DNA of 64,000 nucleotides. It comes from Arthrobacter sp. Soc17.1.1.1. GTDB lineage: Bacteria > Actinomycetota > Actinomycetes > Actinomycetales > Micrococcaceae. The notes under the pieces are model-generated. The model had not been told where the DNA came from. It saw only the letters and a list, made by a program, of their open reading frames with translations, and did not search any database. Location of the stretch: contig NZ_JBAJII010000001.1 of the NCBI RefSeq assembly GCF_036867195.1, positions 2,170,001-2,234,000 of the forward strand, in the 5' to 3' direction. Shown piece after piece: positions 48,701 to 58,785 of the stretch (position 1 is the first letter of the stretch; the number at the start of each line of letters is the position of its first letter). A program made the translations under genes and the position numbers.

Positions 48701-49800
48701 CGAAAACCAGACCATGGATCCCGCTCATCGGCATCGGGGTGCTCGCCGTCCTCCTTCTGGCCGTCGCCCCCGCCGTGCTCTCGTTGCACTGGATCAACAA
48801 CCTCGGCAAATACGTCTGCTGGGCGATCGCGGCGGTCGGGATCGGCCTGGCCTGGGGCCGCGGCGGAATGCTCGTCCTGGGCCAGGGCGTGTTCTTCGGA
48901 CTCGGCGCCTACGCCATGGCAATGCATCTGACCCTGGAAACCGCAGGGCCGGACAGCCTTCCCGTCTTCATGATCCTGTACGACCCCCAGGCGCCGCTGC
49001 CCGCGTTCTGGGAACCGTTCCGAAGCGGCATCTTCACCGTGGCAGCCATCATCGTGCTGCCGGTGTTCGTGGCGTCGATCCTCGGCTACGCGCTGTTCAA
49101 GCGCCGGGTGAAAGGCGCGTACTTCGCAATCCTGACCCAGGCTCTCGCCGTGGCTCTGGCGGTACTCGTCAGCTCCACGATCCGGGAGACCGGAGGGGAT
49201 ACAGGGCTCAGCGACTTCCAGTACTTCTTCGGATTCGTCCTGAACGATGAGGCGAACAAGATCATGGTCTTTCTCATCGCGGCGGCGCTTCTCATCATGT
49301 GCCTTCTGGCGGTGTGGCAGCTGAACCGCAGCCGCTACGGCGAACTGCTCATCGCCACGCGGGATGCCGAGGAACGCGTCCGGTTCCTCGGGTACGATCC
49401 GGCCAACATCAAGCTGGTCGCGTTCGTGGTCGCGGCCGTGATGGCCAGCATCGCGGGAGCGATGTTCGTCCCGATCGTCGGCATCATCACTCCTGCGGAG
49501 ATAGGAGCTTCCGCCTCGATCCTGATGATCGCCGGCGTGGCTCTCGGCGGACGCGCCTCGCTCTTCGGACCGGCCCTCGGGGCGATGGCCATCGGATGGG
49601 GGCAGTCGAGCCTCGGCTCCAGCTGGCCCGACGGGTGGGTCTACATCCTCGGACTGGTTTTCATCCTCGTGACGCTCTTCCTTCCCATGGGCCTGTCCTC
49701 TCTCCTTGGTAAGGCGACGGGCGCCCTCCGCCACTCCCGCGCGACCCCGGCCACGGGGGCGAACGCCCCGGTACTCGAGCTCGATGAGGTGAAGAGATGA
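48697..49800 (+). CDS. urtC: Urea ABC transporter permease UrtC
   Basis: A 367-residue LivM-like permease and partner of UrtB in the membrane channel. It has about ten helices, the GMLVLGQGVFFGLGAYAMAM motif near residue 50 and RFLGYDPANIKLVAFVVAAV in the EAA-like cytosolic loop. The C-terminal 30 residues are cytosolic and charged. Overlaps both neighbours by four bases. Confidence 0.93.
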   Translation: MTKTRPWIPLIGIGVLAVLLLAVAPAVLSLHWINNLGKYVCWAIAAVGIGLAWGRGGMLVLGQGVFFGLGAYAMAMHLTLETAGPDSLPVFMILYDPQAPLPAFWEPFRSGIFTVAAIIVLPVFVASILGYALFKRRVKGAYFAILTQALAVALAVLVSSTIRETGGDTGLSDFQYFFGFVLNDEANKIMVFLIAAALLIMCLLAVWQLNRSRYGELLIATRDAEERVRFLGYDPANIKLVAFVVAAVMASIAGAMFVPIVGIITPAEIGASASILMIAGVALGGRASLFGPALGAMAIGWGQSSLGSSWPDGWVYILGLVFILVTLFLPMGLSSLLGKATGALRHSRATPATGANAPVLELDEVKR

Positions 49801-50630
49801 CCACCGCGAACAGTTCACTGATCGTCACCGACCTGCGCGTCGAATTCGACGGTTTCGTCGCCGTTGGAGGGGTCTCGTTCGACGCCCATCCCGGCGAGGT
49901 GCGATTCCTCATCGGCCCGAACGGCGCGGGCAAGACGACCTGCATCGATGCCATCACCGGTCTGTCCAAAGGCACCGGATCGGTGAAGCTCGGCGATCAG
50001 GAGCTCCTGGGGACGCCCGTCAACAAGATCGTCCGGTTGGGCGTCGGCCGCACCTTCCAGACGGCGAGCGTGTTCGAGCAGCTCTCGGTGCTGCAGAACC
50101 TCGATATCGCGGCGGGATTGTACCGCTCGGCGTTTTCCCTCCTCCGCGCCCGGCGCGGTGTCGATCCACGGATCGAGGAGGCGTTGGAGGAGATCGGGCT
50201 CGCCGGCGAGCGGGAGACTCCCGCGGGCATCCTGTCCCACGGCCAGAAGCAGTGGCTGGAGATCGGGATGATGCTCGTGCAGGACCCTCGAGCCCTTCTG
50301 CTCGACGAACCCGTGGCGGGCATGAGTCAGGACGAGCGGACTGCGACGGGCGAGCTCCTGCAGCGTATCGCCGCGCGCCGCACCGTCCTCGTCGTCGAGC
50401 ACGACATGGACTTCATGCGCCGCTACGCGTCGCGTGTCACGGTCCTGCACCAGGGCACAGTGCTCTCTGAGGGCACCGTGGCGGACGTTCAGGCGGATTC
50501 TCGGGTCCAGGAGGTCTACCTCGGCACGGCGGCCGCGCCGACGATCACCGGGATGATGGCCGTCCCCGAGGGGTCCCCCGCGCTGGCCGATCGTGTTTCG
50601 TCCTCCGCGACTCAGACGAAGGGTGCCTGA
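49797..50630 (+). CDS. urtD: Urea ABC transporter ATP-binding protein UrtD
   Basis: A 277-residue LivG-like ATPase. Walker A GPNGAGKTT (about 40-48), the signature LSHGQKQWLEIG (serine-glycine core slightly altered, typical of UrtD), Walker B LLLDEPVAGMS and the H-loop VVEHDMDFM are intact. The C-terminal 30 residues extend past the usual end. One base separates its stop from the urtE start. Confidence 0.94.
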   Translation: MTTANSSLIVTDLRVEFDGFVAVGGVSFDAHPGEVRFLIGPNGAGKTTCIDAITGLSKGTGSVKLGDQELLGTPVNKIVRLGVGRTFQTASVFEQLSVLQNLDIAAGLYRSAFSLLRARRGVDPRIEEALEEIGLAGERETPAGILSHGQKQWLEIGMMLVQDPRALLLDEPVAGMSQDERTATGELLQRIAARRTVLVVEHDMDFMRRYASRVTVLHQGTVLSEGTVADVQADSRVQEVYLGTAAAPTITGMMAVPEGSPALADRVSSSATQTKGA

Positions 50631-50631
50631 C

Positions 50632-51315
50632 ATGCTCGAGATGAACGACATCGAGGCCGGCTACGACCGAACACTCGTGCTGCACGGCGTGACACTGCCC
50701 AGCGCCGACGTGGTCGCCGTGCTCGGCCACAACGGCGCCGGGAAATCCACCCTGCTGCGGGTCGCGATCGGACTCATCAGGCCGCGTAGCGGCCGGGTGA
50801 TCTTCGACGGAGACGACATCACGTCCCTCGCCCCCAACAAGCGGGTCGCCCGCGGCATGGCCTACGTGCCTCAGGGCCAACAGTGCTTCACGCAGCTGAC
50901 AACCATGGAGAACCTTCAGCTCGTCGCCGATGGGCGCAAGAACGGGAAGGCACTCATCGAGCAGCAGCTTTCGCGCTTCCCAGCCCTGGAGAAATTCGCC
51001 ACCCGGAAGGCGGGCCTGCTCTCGGGTGGGCAGCGTCAGCAGCTCGCGATCGCCCGGGCGCTCATCACCGAACCCAAACTGCTCATCCTCGACGAACCGA
51101 CAGAAGGGATCCAGCCGACGATCGTGGCCGAGATCGAGCACTCGGTGATGCAGCTCGCGAGCCAGGGCCTCTCCGTACTGCTCGTCGAGCAGCACATCGG
51201 GTTCGCCCTCGAAGCTGCCGACAAGTATCTCGTACTCGCGAGCGGATTCACCTCGAGCACTGGCGAGGGTGGACTCTCCTCCGCCGAGGGCGTGCGCGCA
51301 GCCATGGCGATCTGA
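50632..51315 (+). CDS. urtE: Urea ABC transporter ATP-binding protein UrtE
   Basis: A 227-residue LivF-like ATPase. Walker A GHNGAGKST, signature LLSGGQRQQLAIARAL, Walker B LLILDEPTEGIQP and H-loop LLVEQHIGFA, the last three characteristic of UrtE. ATG 50632 is preceded by GAAGGG. The ABC operon seems to end here; the NCS1 permease follows after 89 nt with its own -10-like element. Confidence 0.94.
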   Translation: MLEMNDIEAGYDRTLVLHGVTLPSADVVAVLGHNGAGKSTLLRVAIGLIRPRSGRVIFDGDDITSLAPNKRVARGMAYVPQGQQCFTQLTTMENLQLVADGRKNGKALIEQQLSRFPALEKFATRKAGLLSGGQRQQLAIARALITEPKLLILDEPTEGIQPTIVAEIEHSVMQLASQGLSVLLVEQHIGFALEAADKYLVLASGFTSSTGEGGLSSAEGVRAAMAI

Positions 51316-51404
51316 TCTCGGAGCGACGGCCGGATCCGCCACCTCACGACCGCGCCGACGCTCGGCGCAATGCGGACGAAACATGCGATCCGTAACAATG
51401 GGGC

Positions 51405-53141
51405 ATGCGCGAGGCCCTGAAGGTAGCGACGGTGGCGAGGGCTGACGACGCGCGGGCAGCCGCTGAGGACAGCCTGGAGGATTACGCCTTCCGCTACGTC
51501 CCGCGCTCCTTCCGCCGGTGGAGCGCCGGCTCGATCGGCATCACGGCTCTCGGGTCGATTGCCTTCCTCGCAGATTTCTCGATCGGTGCCAGCATCGGTA
51601 TCGAGCACGGCACCAACAACGCCGTGCTCGGCATCCTGCTCGCCTCCGTCACGATCTTCCTCGTCGGTCTGCCGATCGCCTACTACGCCGCGCGATACAA
51701 CCTCGATCTCGACCTCATCGCCCGGGGGTCGGGGTTCGGGTACTACGGATCGTCCATCACCACTGTCATCTTCGCGATCTTCACGTGCATCTTCTTCGCC
51801 CTGGAGGGCGCGATCATGGCGCAGGGTATCGAGGCGGCCACAGGTCTGCCCCTGCCCGTGGGTTACCTGATCTCGACGATCGTCGTCATCCCGATCGTGA
51901 TCTACGGCATCCGGGCGCTCGAGCGGTTGCAGTACTGGACCACGCCGCTCTGGCTCGCCCTCGCCCTCCTGCCCCTGGTATGGGTCGTCGTGTCGGACCC
52001 CGAGGCCGTTCGTGCGTTCGCCTCCTTCACGGGCAACTCCGACGGCGGGATCGACCTGGGCGCGATCGTCGCCAGTGCCGCCGTATGCTTCGCGCTGACC
52101 CCGCAGCTCGCAGAGCAGATCGACGTCATCCGTGCGATGCCGCCGCGCACGCGCAGCAACGTCCGGGCCTGGTGGACGTCGCTGCTGTTCGCCGGCCCCG
52201 GATGGGTGCTCTTCAGCGGGGTCAAGCAGATCATCGGCGTGTTCCTCGCCGTCTACCTCCTCACCCGCACTGCTCCCGATCTCGGCATCCGCGCCGCCGA
52301 ACCCGTTCGGCAGTTCGTGGGTCTCTACTCAGCGCTCATGCCCGAATGGCTGGCGATCGGACTGGCGCTGATCCTCGTCGTCACCGCCCAGGTGAAGATC
52401 AACGTCACGAACGCCTACTCGGGCTCCCTCGCCTGGTCGAACGTGTACACGCGCATCACCAAGACGTACCCGGGCCGCTCCGTCTTCATGTATTTCAACC
52501 TCGTGATCGCGCTGGGGTTGATGTGGATGGACGTCTTCAGCCTCATCTCGTTCGTGCTCAGCCTGTACGCGAACGTCGTCATGGCCTGGCTCGTGACGAT
52601 CGCCGCGGACATCGCTATCAACAAGCACATCCTCCGGCTCTCTCCACTCTTCCCCGAGTTCCGGCGCGGGATGCTGTTCGACTGGAATCCTGTGGGTCTC
52701 GTATCGGTAGGGCTCGCTTCCGGGTTGTCCCTCGCGGCATTCGGTGGCCTCTTCGGTGCTGCGGTCCGCCCGTTCTCGGTGCTCATCGCGATCGGTGTGG
52801 CCCTCGTGATGACACCCGTGATGGCGATCGTCACGTGCGGCCGCTATTACCGTCGTCGCCAGACCGACGGTATCGCCTCTCCCCTCCTCGACGCCGAGGG
52901 CAATCCGTCCGGCGAGAGATTGCGGTGCCATGTCACCGGCTACACCTTCGAGCGTCCGGATATGCTGGCATCGGCGGAACGCGGTCCTCGCGGGGAGACG
53001 CAGTACGTCTCGTCGCTGGCCCTGACACTCGACAAATCCAACCGGTATGTCCTTCCGGCGGAACCGGCACCGGTGCGCCGGAGGATGTTCCGCCGGAAAG
53101 ACGACACTGCAGCGAAGCGCTTTGACGGAGGAGGATCGTGA
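51405..53141 (+). CDS. NCS1-family purine/cytosine-permease-like transporter
   Basis: A 578-residue carrier with 12 predicted helices in the NCS1 arrangement (SAGSIGITALGSIAFLADFS in helix 1, GSGFGYYGSS in the substrate/cation region). The C-terminal 110 residues are cytosolic and charged. TAACAA lies 6 nt before ATG 51405 with no ribosome site, suggesting a leaderless mRNA. Substrate is probably a nitrogenous heterocycle or a urea-yielding compound such as allantoin; the flanking urea transporter and urease genes support this, but the exact substrate cannot be read from sequence. Confidence 0.85.
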   Translation: MREALKVATVARADDARAAAEDSLEDYAFRYVPRSFRRWSAGSIGITALGSIAFLADFSIGASIGIEHGTNNAVLGILLASVTIFLVGLPIAYYAARYNLDLDLIARGSGFGYYGSSITTVIFAIFTCIFFALEGAIMAQGIEAATGLPLPVGYLISTIVVIPIVIYGIRALERLQYWTTPLWLALALLPLVWVVVSDPEAVRAFASFTGNSDGGIDLGAIVASAAVCFALTPQLAEQIDVIRAMPPRTRSNVRAWWTSLLFAGPGWVLFSGVKQIIGVFLAVYLLTRTAPDLGIRAAEPVRQFVGLYSALMPEWLAIGLALILVVTAQVKINVTNAYSGSLAWSNVYTRITKTYPGRSVFMYFNLVIALGLMWMDVFSLISFVLSLYANVVMAWLVTIAADIAINKHILRLSPLFPEFRRGMLFDWNPVGLVSVGLASGLSLAAFGGLFGAAVRPFSVLIAIGVALVMTPVMAIVTCGRYYRRRQTDGIASPLLDAEGNPSGERLRCHVTGYTFERPDMLASAERGPRGETQYVSSLALTLDKSNRYVLPAEPAPVRRRMFRRKDDTAAKRFDGGGS

Positions 53142-53719
53142 TGGCGGAGACCGTCCACACACCAACCGCGATCCTCGACTGCGCAACGGCCTCCCTGCGA
53201 GAGCACCCGTTCGACGACATCTCGTATCGTGCTCTCGGCGACGCCGTCGGCGTCTCCGAGCGCACGGTCTATCGGCATTTCCCGACACGGTCTCATCTGC
53301 TGGAGGCGCTCGGGCAGCGGCTCGAGGAAACCGAGTTCCCGCTCGGCGCCTTCGTCACCATCCCCGAATTCATCGACGCGGCGAAGGCTCGGTTCCGCGC
53401 CTTCGATGAGGCGCCGGCGTTCGCCTTCGTCTGCGCACGCGCGGCGTCCCTCTCGCCGACCGGTCAGCCGGAGCCCACATTCTTCACGCGTACCATCCTC
53501 GCGATGCTCGAGACCGCACATCCGTCGTTGAACACCCGCGACCTGCATCGCGTAGCGGCTGCACTGCGCTACTTCGCCGCGGCGCAATTCTGGGCGCGGA
53601 TGCGCAGCGGATTCGACATGGACGCGCTGGAGATCTCGGAGGTCTTCGAGCGCACCGTCATGCAGGCCCTCGACGACCTGCCCACCGGGACGCACGACGT
53701 GAAGGCCCGGCGCCGCTGA
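53141..53719 (+). CDS. TetR-family regulator, first of an overlapping pair
   Basis: A 192-residue TetR protein with the helix-turn-helix at about 20-50 (YRALGDAVGVSERTVYRHFP). GGAGGAGG precedes the start. The ATG overlaps the permease stop by one base; GTG 53138 is an alternative. It ends as TGATG into the second TetR gene. It likely controls the permease and/or the urea genes. Confidence 0.9.
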   Translation: MAETVHTPTAILDCATASLREHPFDDISYRALGDAVGVSERTVYRHFPTRSHLLEALGQRLEETEFPLGAFVTIPEFIDAAKARFRAFDEAPAFAFVCARAASLSPTGQPEPTFFTRTILAMLETAHPSLNTRDLHRVAAALRYFAAAQFWARMRSGFDMDALEISEVFERTVMQALDDLPTGTHDVKARRR

Positions 53720-54306
53720 TGTCCGATCCGCCTGCGGAGGACGATGCCCCGGGTGCCGATCCCAATCGCACCCAGGTGGCAATTCTTGCCGCATATGCTG
53801 AGCTGATCGATGAGCTCGGCACCGACGACGTGCCGTTCCGGCTGATCGCACGTCGTGCCGGGGTGGGTGAGCGGACAATCTTCCGCAACTACGCGACCCG
53901 CATCGACCTGCTGGTGGCGACGGCGGCATGGATCGAGCAGACCATTTTCGTCCGCGAAGATTCACCGTCCGTCTTCGACATGCCCCTCGCCATCCGGGAG
54001 GCCATGGAGACCTATGACCAGAAGCCCGAGCTCGCCCACGTCGTCGCCGAAACGACGATGCGCGGCGTGAGAGGCGCGGCACCCTCGCCCCGACGGGAGT
54101 ACCTCGACGAGATGCTGCGCCGCGAGGTTCCCACCCTCGACGACGTCGACCGGAGAGCCATTGTCGCGGCGCTCTCGCACATCGACTCGGCCGCCACCTG
54201 GGTCGTTCTGCATCGAGAGTTCGGCATGAACCGCCGGGACATCGCGGATGCGGCGGCCTGGGCCGCGGAGGCCGTGCTCGACCCGATCCGCGAACGCGTG
54301 GGCTGA
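53719..54306 (+). CDS. TetR-family regulator, second of an overlapping pair
   Basis: A 195-residue TetR protein, helix-turn-helix at about 38-70 (FRLIARRAGVGERTIFRNYA). It shares a one-base overlap with the first TetR gene, so both subunits are made together. The two differ clearly outside the HTH. This suggests either a heterodimeric repressor or two regulators with different ligands. The ureABC operon follows after 266 nt. Confidence 0.9.
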   Translation: MSDPPAEDDAPGADPNRTQVAILAAYAELIDELGTDDVPFRLIARRAGVGERTIFRNYATRIDLLVATAAWIEQTIFVREDSPSVFDMPLAIREAMETYDQKPELAHVVAETTMRGVRGAAPSPRREYLDEMLRREVPTLDDVDRRAIVAALSHIDSAATWVVLHREFGMNRRDIADAAAWAAEAVLDPIRERVG

Positions 54307-54560
54307 CCGCGACCGGCGATCGTCCGCAGCACGTCGTCACGAGAAGCAGCGCACTCGTCGATCAGACCGAGGACGATGGGCGTTCGACCAGCCTGCCCGG
54401 AGATTCTTCTCCACTGTCGCCGGGACCTTGCGTCGGGGCCTTCCTGGTCGCATGGCTCGGAGCAGTGGCGGAGTGGAAGCTCGCACGGTACGAGGAGCGT
54501 CCTACCGTCCTCACCGGCCGCTGACCTCTCTGTCGAAACACAGCAGAAACGTTGTATCCC

Positions 54561-54566
54561 TACGAT
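54561..54566 (+). promoter_or_regulatory. -10 box TACGAT, leaderless start of the urease operon
   Basis: TACGAT lies exactly 6 nt before the ureA ATG at 54573. No ribosome site is present. The 266-nt gap before it (54307-54572) holds no gene; no clear operator was seen. Confidence 0.6.
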
Positions 54567-54572
54567 GCCTGT

Positions 54573-54884
54573 ATGCGCCTTACAGACCGCGAGCAGGAAA
54601 AACTCATGATCGTGGTGGCCGCCGATCTGGCGCGGCGCCGGCAATCTCGCGGTCTGAAGCTCAACTACCCCGAGGCCGTCGCCATCCTGAGCTATGAGCT
54701 GCTCGAGGGAGCACGCGACGGTCGCTCGGTCGCTGATCTGATGTCCTACGGGATCACCATCCTCACCCTCGACGACGTCATGGAAGGGGTTCCGGAAATG
54801 ATCCACGACGTGCAGATCGAGGCGACCTTCCCCGACGGCACCAAGCTCGTCACCGTCCACAACCCCATCAGGATCGATTCATGA
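54573..54884 (+). CDS. ureA: Urease subunit gamma
   Basis: A 103-residue structural subunit of nickel urease, which hydrolyses urea to ammonia and carbamate. [20 protein letters not shown] at the N-terminus and [20 protein letters not shown] are family signatures; length is normal. First gene of ureABCEFGD, with ATGA overlap into ureB. Confidence 0.97.
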   Translation: MRLTDREQEKLMIVVAADLARRRQSRGLKLNYPEAVAILSYELLEGARDGRSVADLMSYGITILTLDDVMEGVPEMIHDVQIEATFPDGTKLVTVHNPIRIDS

Positions 54885-55231
54885 TCCCCGGTGAGTACCG
54901 GTTACGGGATGGCATGGTGTCCATCAATGCCGGGCGCACCCCCCTCGAACTCGATGTCGTCAACACCGGTGACCGCCCGGTCCAGGTGGGCTCGCACTTC
55001 CACTTCGCCGAGGCCAACGCGGCGTTGAGCTTCGACCGGGACGCCGCACACGGGTACCGCCTGGACATACCGTCCGGAACTGCCGCCCGCTTCGAGCCCG
55101 GAGACCGGCGCCAGGTCCGGCTGATCCCGATCGGTGGGCACCGGCAGGTACACGGACTGCGGAATCTCGTGAACGGCCCGCTGGATCCGGACTCGGATGC
55201 AGCGAAGGATGCAGGAAGGGACACGGCATGA
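54881..55231 (+). CDS. ureB: Urease subunit beta
   Basis: A 116-residue structural subunit. It opens [11 protein letters not shown] and has the conserved [18 protein letters not shown] segment. The C-terminus is about 12 residues longer than minimal UreB, with acidic residues. Overlaps ureA and ureC by four bases each. Confidence 0.97.
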   Translation: MIPGEYRLRDGMVSINAGRTPLELDVVNTGDRPVQVGSHFHFAEANAALSFDRDAAHGYRLDIPSGTAARFEPGDRRQVRLIPIGGHRQVHGLRNLVNGPLDPDSDAAKDAGRDTA

Positions 55232-56949
55232 GCTTCGAGATCTCCCGGCAGCAGTACGCGGACCTCTACGGACCGACCACCGGCGACAGAATCCGGCTGG
55301 CCGATACTTCCCTGTTCCTCGAGATCGAGCAGGACCTCACCACGTACGGTGAGGAAGCCGTGTTCGGCGGCGGCAAGACCATCCGGGACGGCATGGGACA
55401 CAACGGGCACTCCGTGCGAAGCGACGGTATCCCGGACACGGTCATCACCAATGTCGTCATCATCGACCACGGCGGCATCGTGAAGGGCGACGTGGCACTG
55501 CGCGACGGCCACATCCTGGCGATCGGCAAGGCCGGGAACCCGGACGTGCAGGACGGCGTGGATATCACGATCGGCGTGAACACGGAGATCATCGCCGGCG
55601 AGCGGAAGATCCTCACCGCCGGCGGCATCGATACGCATATCCACTTCATTTCACCCGCGCAGGTTCCCACTGCCCTGGCCAGCGGGATCACCACCATGAT
55701 CGGCGGCGGTACCGGCCCCGCCGAGGGCACCAAGGCCACCACTGTCACTCCCGGTGCGTGGCACATCAGCCGCATGCTGCAGGCGGCGGAGGGCCTGCCG
55801 GTGAACATCGGCCTCCTCGGGAAAGGTCACGCGAGCGCAGAAGAACCACTCGCCGAGCAGATCAGGGCGGGAGCCATAGGACTGAAGATCCACGAGGACT
55901 GGGGTGCTACCCACGCTGCCATCGACACCTCGCTGCGCGTCGCGGATGCCTTCGATGTCCAGGTGGCCATCCACACCGACACCCTCAACGAGTGCGGCTT
56001 CCTGGAGGACACCATTGCCGCAATTGACGGCCGCGTCATCCACACCTTCCACACCGAGGGAGCCGGAGGCGGACACGCCCCGGACATCATCGCGATCGCC
56101 GGCCTGGACAATGTACTTCCGGCCTCGACCAATCCGACCATCCCGTTCACCCGCAACACGGCCGAGGAACACCTCGATATGTTGATGGTCTGCCATCACC
56201 TCAACCCCGACATCCCCGAGGACGTCGCTTTCGCGGATTCCCGGATCCGCCCTGAAACCATCGCCGCTGAGGACGTCCTGCATGACCTCGGCGTCTTCTC
56301 GATCATGTCCTCCGACTCCCAGGCGATGGGAAGGGTCGGCGAGGTGATCACCCGTACCTGGCAGCTGGCCTCTGTCATGAAGGACCGCCGCGGACCGATC
56401 GGCCAGGAGGGCCCGGACGCAGAGGCGAACGACAACTTCCGGATCCGACGCTACGTGGCGAAGTACACGATCAACCCGGCTCTGGCCCAGGGCATCGCGG
56501 ACAGTGTCGGGTCAGTGGAACCGGGTAAGTTCGCCGACCTGGTGCTCTGGGATCCGGCGTTCTTCGGGGTGAAGCCCGACCTGGTGATCAAGGGCGGTCA
56601 GATCATCAATTCCGTCATGGGTGATCCCAACGCGTCGATTCCGACGCCTCAGCCACAGACCCTGCGGCCGGCCTTCGCCGCCTACGGCACCGCGTTGGCC
56701 GACGCCTGTATCACCTTCCTGCCACAGGCGGCGATCGACGCCGGCGTACCGACGTCATTGGGCCTGCGTCGGCGCATCAGGGCGGTTTCCGGTTGCCGGG
56801 ACGTGCGGAAGCAGGACTTGGTCCTGAACGCGGAAACGCCAGACATCCGTGTCGATCCCCAGACCTACCGGGTCGAGGTCGACGGAGTCGAAGCCACGTG
56901 CGAGCCCGTGACCGAGCTGCCGATGGCCCAGCGCTACTTTCTCTTCTAG
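55228..56949 (+). CDS. ureC: Urease subunit alpha (catalytic)
   Basis: A 573-residue catalytic subunit. Nickel ligands are all present: His137 and His139 (GIDTHIHF), carbamylated Lys220 (GLKIHEDWG), His249, His275 and Asp363 ([10 protein letters not shown]). The mobile-flap histidine His323 with Cys322 lies in MVCHHLNP. Nothing suggests loss of activity. Ends YFLF, as in other ureases. Confidence 0.98.
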   Translation: MSFEISRQQYADLYGPTTGDRIRLADTSLFLEIEQDLTTYGEEAVFGGGKTIRDGMGHNGHSVRSDGIPDTVITNVVIIDHGGIVKGDVALRDGHILAIGKAGNPDVQDGVDITIGVNTEIIAGERKILTAGGIDTHIHFISPAQVPTALASGITTMIGGGTGPAEGTKATTVTPGAWHISRMLQAAEGLPVNIGLLGKGHASAEEPLAEQIRAGAIGLKIHEDWGATHAAIDTSLRVADAFDVQVAIHTDTLNECGFLEDTIAAIDGRVIHTFHTEGAGGGHAPDIIAIAGLDNVLPASTNPTIPFTRNTAEEHLDMLMVCHHLNPDIPEDVAFADSRIRPETIAAEDVLHDLGVFSIMSSDSQAMGRVGEVITRTWQLASVMKDRRGPIGQEGPDAEANDNFRIRRYVAKYTINPALAQGIADSVGSVEPGKFADLVLWDPAFFGVKPDLVIKGGQIINSVMGDPNASIPTPQPQTLRPAFAAYGTALADACITFLPQAAIDAGVPTSLGLRRRIRAVSGCRDVRKQDLVLNAETPDIRVDPQTYRVEVDGVEATCEPVTELPMAQRYFLF

Positions 56950-56959
56950 GAGCCAGACC

Positions 56960-57445
56960 ATGATCGTGGAATCCGTACTGTTCAACCTGCATGACCTCGA
57001 CCCGGAAACCGCTGAGGAGCTGAAGAACCTGCACCGCGAGAAGGTGGTGCTGCCGGGCGCGGAGCTCACCAAGCGGATCCAGCGGTTCTCCACCGACCAC
57101 GGTCGGGAGCTCGGGCTGCGTTTGCCCGCCGGCAGCAGCGACCTGCGCGACGGAGATGTCCTCCTCCGTGAGGAGACCAACTTGGTGATGGTCTCGGTCC
57201 TGCCCACCGACGTCCTGATCATCAAACCCGCCGACATCGGGCAGGCACTCTTCACGGCGCACTCGCTGGGCAACCGGCACCTGCAGGCCCAGTTCCTCGA
57301 AGCAGACGGCGACGAGGGTTCCGCCGTCATGGTGGTGCAGTACGACCACACGGTCGAAAGCTTCCTCGATGCCCACGGCGTCACCTACGAACGGAAAGAA
57401 CGGGTCATGCCGGTACCCTTCCGCCATGCCGAGCACACCCATTAG
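56960..57445 (+). CDS. ureE: Urease accessory protein UreE (nickel chaperone)
   Basis: A 161-residue metallochaperone. The N-terminal peptide-binding domain is followed by a C-terminal metal domain with His in GNRHLQAQF and QYDHTVESFL. The C-terminal tail is short and only mildly His-rich (HAEHTH), unlike the long His tail of Klebsiella UreE. The ureF gene starts 20 nt before its stop, in another frame. Confidence 0.94.
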   Translation: MIVESVLFNLHDLDPETAEELKNLHREKVVLPGAELTKRIQRFSTDHGRELGLRLPAGSSDLRDGDVLLREETNLVMVSVLPTDVLIIKPADIGQALFTAHSLGNRHLQAQFLEADGDEGSAVMVVQYDHTVESFLDAHGVTYERKERVMPVPFRHAEHTH

Positions 57446-58145
57446 GACGACGGCGGAATCCGCCCCAGCCACGGCCACAGGCGAGGGCGCAGATTCAGCC
57501 GCGCACCTCAACCTGCTGCTGCAACTCGGGGACTCGGCCCTCCCCACGGGTGCGTTCAGCCACTCCTACGGACTGGAGAGCTACCTCGCCGACGGCACGA
57601 TCGGCGGCGAGGAGGAGCTCCGCCAGTGGCTCCTCGCTTATCTGCACACCCAGCTGACCTGCACGGACGCCCTCGCAATGCGCTGGGTCTATGAGGGCCG
57701 CAGCGCATCGGGCGAGCTGGATGTCCTGCTCGATGCCGCCGTCGTCCCGGTGCAGGTGCGCGCCGCCAGCCACAAGATGGGTAGGCAACTCGCGCGGATC
57801 GTACCCGAGCTCCTGCCCTCGGCCGCCGCACCCCGGGGCGGTTGGCCGCGGCACTACTGCCTGGTCTTCGCCCTCGCCGGACAGGCCGCAGGCATCGCTC
57901 TGCTGCCGCTCCTGCAGACCTACTTGATGGGCTCGGTGACGTCCCTGGTGCAGAACGCGGTGCGCGGCGTACCGCTCGGACAGTTGGCGGGCCAGCGGGT
58001 CCTTGCCGGCTTGCGCGCACCTGTCAGTGTGGCCGCACGTCGGGCCCTCGAGCTGGGCGACGACGATTTCGGCACCACCGCGCCGGGACTGGAGATCGCG
58101 CAGATGCGCCACGAGCACCTGCGCGCACGCATGTTCATGAGCTGA
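57426..58145 (+). CDS. ureF: Urease accessory protein UreF
   Basis: A 239-residue all-helical accessory protein that acts with UreD and UreG in nickel-centre assembly. [21 protein letters not shown] is the family signature (quoted as [17 protein letters not shown]). The start is set at ATG 57426, inside the end of ureE; the first 28 residues are a Thr/Ala-rich leader. It ends 25 nt before ureG. Confidence 0.94.
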   Translation: MPSTPIRTTAESAPATATGEGADSAAHLNLLLQLGDSALPTGAFSHSYGLESYLADGTIGGEEELRQWLLAYLHTQLTCTDALAMRWVYEGRSASGELDVLLDAAVVPVQVRAASHKMGRQLARIVPELLPSAAAPRGGWPRHYCLVFALAGQAAGIALLPLLQTYLMGSVTSLVQNAVRGVPLGQLAGQRVLAGLRAPVSVAARRALELGDDDFGTTAPGLEIAQMRHEHLRARMFMS

Positions 58146-58170
58146 GACAAGAAGAAGAGGAAGCCCCACT

Positions 58171-58785
58171 ATGAGCACCCCCATCATCATCGGCATCGGC
58201 GGACCGGTCGGCGCCGGAAAGACACAACTGGTCGAGCGGATCACCAGGGCGATGAGCGCCGAGGTATCCATGGCCGCGATAACCAATGACATCTACACCA
58301 TCGAGGATGCGCGGATCCTCGCCGCCAATTCGGTTCTGCCCGAGGACCGCATCATCGGCGTCGAGACCGGCGGCTGTCCGCACACCGCGATCCGCGAGGA
58401 CACCTCCATGAACGAAGCGGCGATCGATGAACTCAAGGAACGCCACCCGGACCTGCAGATCATCTTCGTGGAATCCGGCGGAGACAACCTCTCGGCAACC
58501 TTCAGCCCGGAGTTGGCCGACTTCTCCATCTACATCATCGACGTCGCCCAGGGAGAGAAGATCCCACGCAAGGCCGGCCAGGGCATGATCAAGTCGGACC
58601 TCTTCGTCATCAACAAGACGGACCTCGCACCGCACGTCGGGGCCGACCTCGGCGTGATGGAAGCCGATTCGAGGGTCTTTCGCGGGTCCCGTCCGTTCTG
58701 TTTCACCAACCTCCGGACGGACGAGGGCCTCGACAGCGTGCTCGACTGGATCCGCACGGACGTCCTCCTGCTCGACCTCGCGTGA
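58171..58785 (+). CDS. ureG: Urease accessory GTPase UreG
   Basis: A 204-residue SIMIBI-class GTPase. P-loop GPVGAGKT at 11-18, metal-binding Cys-Pro-His in [28 protein letters not shown], and the guanine-specificity NKTD motif. An AGAAGAGGAAG site precedes ATG 58171. GTGA overlap with ureD. Confidence 0.97.
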   Translation: MSTPIIIGIGGPVGAGKTQLVERITRAMSAEVSMAAITNDIYTIEDARILAANSVLPEDRIIGVETGGCPHTAIREDTSMNEAAIDELKERHPDLQIIFVESGGDNLSATFSPELADFSIYIIDVAQGEKIPRKAGQGMIKSDLFVINKTDLAPHVGADLGVMEADSRVFRGSRPFCFTNLRTDEGLDSVLDWIRTDVLLLDLA

